Origin: a virus
IMG/VR virus record: IMGVR_UViG_3300003690_000070
Coordinates: 1 to 28,755 of that record
DNA: 28,755 nt
Strand: one strand, 5' to 3'
A program made the translations under genes and the position numbers. Positions within the stretch are counted from its first letter, which is position 1, and every line of letters begins with the position of its first letter. A model generated the notes under the pieces. It did no database searches. It was not told the DNA's origin and saw only the letters and a program-made list of their open reading frames with translations. Of this stretch, positions 28,140 to 28,755 are shown in pieces.

Positions 28140-28755
28140 ATGCTGTCATTTATTCTGTGGCCCTTTCGGACAATATGGCGTGGCCTTTCTGCTGCCGGGA
28201 TGGCAGTCACGGGGTCTCCCCGCGCGGCCTATCGAGCCATCGTCCGGTGGCGCACTTGGCTGCTCACCAAGATCGAATACCTACAAAGCGAATCCGCCAA
28301 ATGGCGGACGACCTTCAGTGTCATCAAGTCACCGTATTCGTTTCTCAGGATGATGGGTTTCAGCCCGCAGATGGCGATGGGTGTTTTGGTCGCAGGCACC
28401 ACGGTTGGCGGCGGTGTGGTCGTGAACGAGACCGTGTTCGCGGACCGATCATTTGCCCGTGGTGATGCCGGTATCTACTCTGCGCCCCTGGATATCCCGT
28501 CCTCGTACAGCGACGAGGACAACACGCTCCGCATTAACTTGGGCACCACGCCGGTCGGTGAGATCACCATCCAGAACGTGACCGTCGGGTCGGCGTTCAC
28601 CGGCTCCACATTGCCAAGTGGGCAATCGTCGGTAATCCTTGTTGGCGGTACTGCTGCATCCTCGGGCTTCACGGCCACCTGGCTGGAGGTCGGGCATCTG
28701 ATCGTTGATCGCTGGCGCTGCACGACGTTTGAGCTATCAGACACCGAAGTCCATA
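28140..28755 (+). CDS. phage structural protein, C-terminus beyond window (at least 205 aa)
   Basis: The frame starts MLSFILWPFRTIWRGLSAAG four bases after the -1 frame stop, with GGGGATTGAG upstream, and stays open to the window end. Residues about 74-100 are hydrophobic (MAMGVLVAGTTVGGGVVV), perhaps a membrane-contact or buried segment. From about residue 113 it is beta-rich (APLDIPSSYSDEDNTLRINL, then IQNVTVGSAFTGSTLPSG), as in tail proteins. Identity is not recognised; the hydrophobic stretch after a basic helical start would suit a virion protein that contacts membrane. Confidence 0.65.
   Translation, partial: MLSFILWPFRTIWRGLSAAGMAVTGSPRAAYRAIVRWRTWLLTKIEYLQSESAKWRTTFSVIKSPYSFLRMMGFSPQMAMGVLVAGTTVGGGVVVNETVFADRSFARGDAGIYSAPLDIPSSYSDEDNTLRINLGTTPVGEITIQNVTVGSAFTGSTLPSGQSSVILVGGTAASSGFTATWLEVGHLIVDRWRCTTFELSDTEVH

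Overview
The window reads as a piece of a tailed double-stranded DNA phage (Caudoviricetes), lytic phage or prophage, with about 56% GC by eye. It holds a packaging and virion-structure module: small terminase, large terminase, portal, scaffold, major capsid protein, decoration-type protein, a beta-helix protein and several tail or neck proteins. Genes are packed tightly, with many ATGA, GTGA and TGATG overlaps. I see no integrase, lysis cassette, replication gene, tRNA, CRISPR array or bacterial chromosomal gene. No tape-measure, sheath or tube gene is visible, which weakly suggests a short-tailed virus. The host cannot be read securely; the style of the small Cys/His proteins is reminiscent of phages and bacteria of the Chloroflexota, but this is only an impression.  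Layout: (1) 1-2192 is a leftward operon of small genes (a GP88-family protein, a zinc-ribbon peptide, a frameshifted gene and unknowns). A good sigma70-like promoter at 2258-2286 drives it, and structured RNA elements separate its genes. (2) 2193-2590 is a divergent control region. (3) 2591-5227 carries the small terminase and then a run of very small, mostly translationally coupled genes: Cys-rich proteins, a GIY-YIG-like protein, an HExxH protein and a DUF3008-like peptide. A non-coding stretch at 4677-4985 contains repeated extended -10 boxes, a 13-bp inverted repeat and a terminator. (4) 5224-16313 has the large terminase, a ParB/HTH-like DNA-binding protein containing a 22-bp perfect palindrome, the portal, an HNH endonuclease, a 1510-residue polyvalent (LPD38-like) virion protein and a Com-like zinc peptide. 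(5) 16354-20210 has a terminator, scaffold, major capsid protein, a zinc-finger protein, a decoration-type protein and the decayed remains of a second copy of it. (6) 20242-23101 is an accessory cassette with a stand-alone NeuB-type SAF domain, a CMP-nonulosonate (sialate-type) cytidylyltransferase and a DUF115/GT42-like protein: a possible phage nonulosonic-acid decoration system. (7) 23101-28755 is the tail and fibre region, with a likely -1 frameshift gene at 27960-28135 and a structural gene that runs off the right edge.  The most interesting items are: the leftward intergenic RNA element, whose stem is kept while its sequence changes; the SAF/CMP-nonulosonate/transferase cassette; replacement of a decoration gene with pseudogene decay; the G-GGG-GGC slippery site; and the small regulatory locus in front of the large terminase. 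Several genes here are under 60 codons or run off the end, and were found by translating the sequence by hand.
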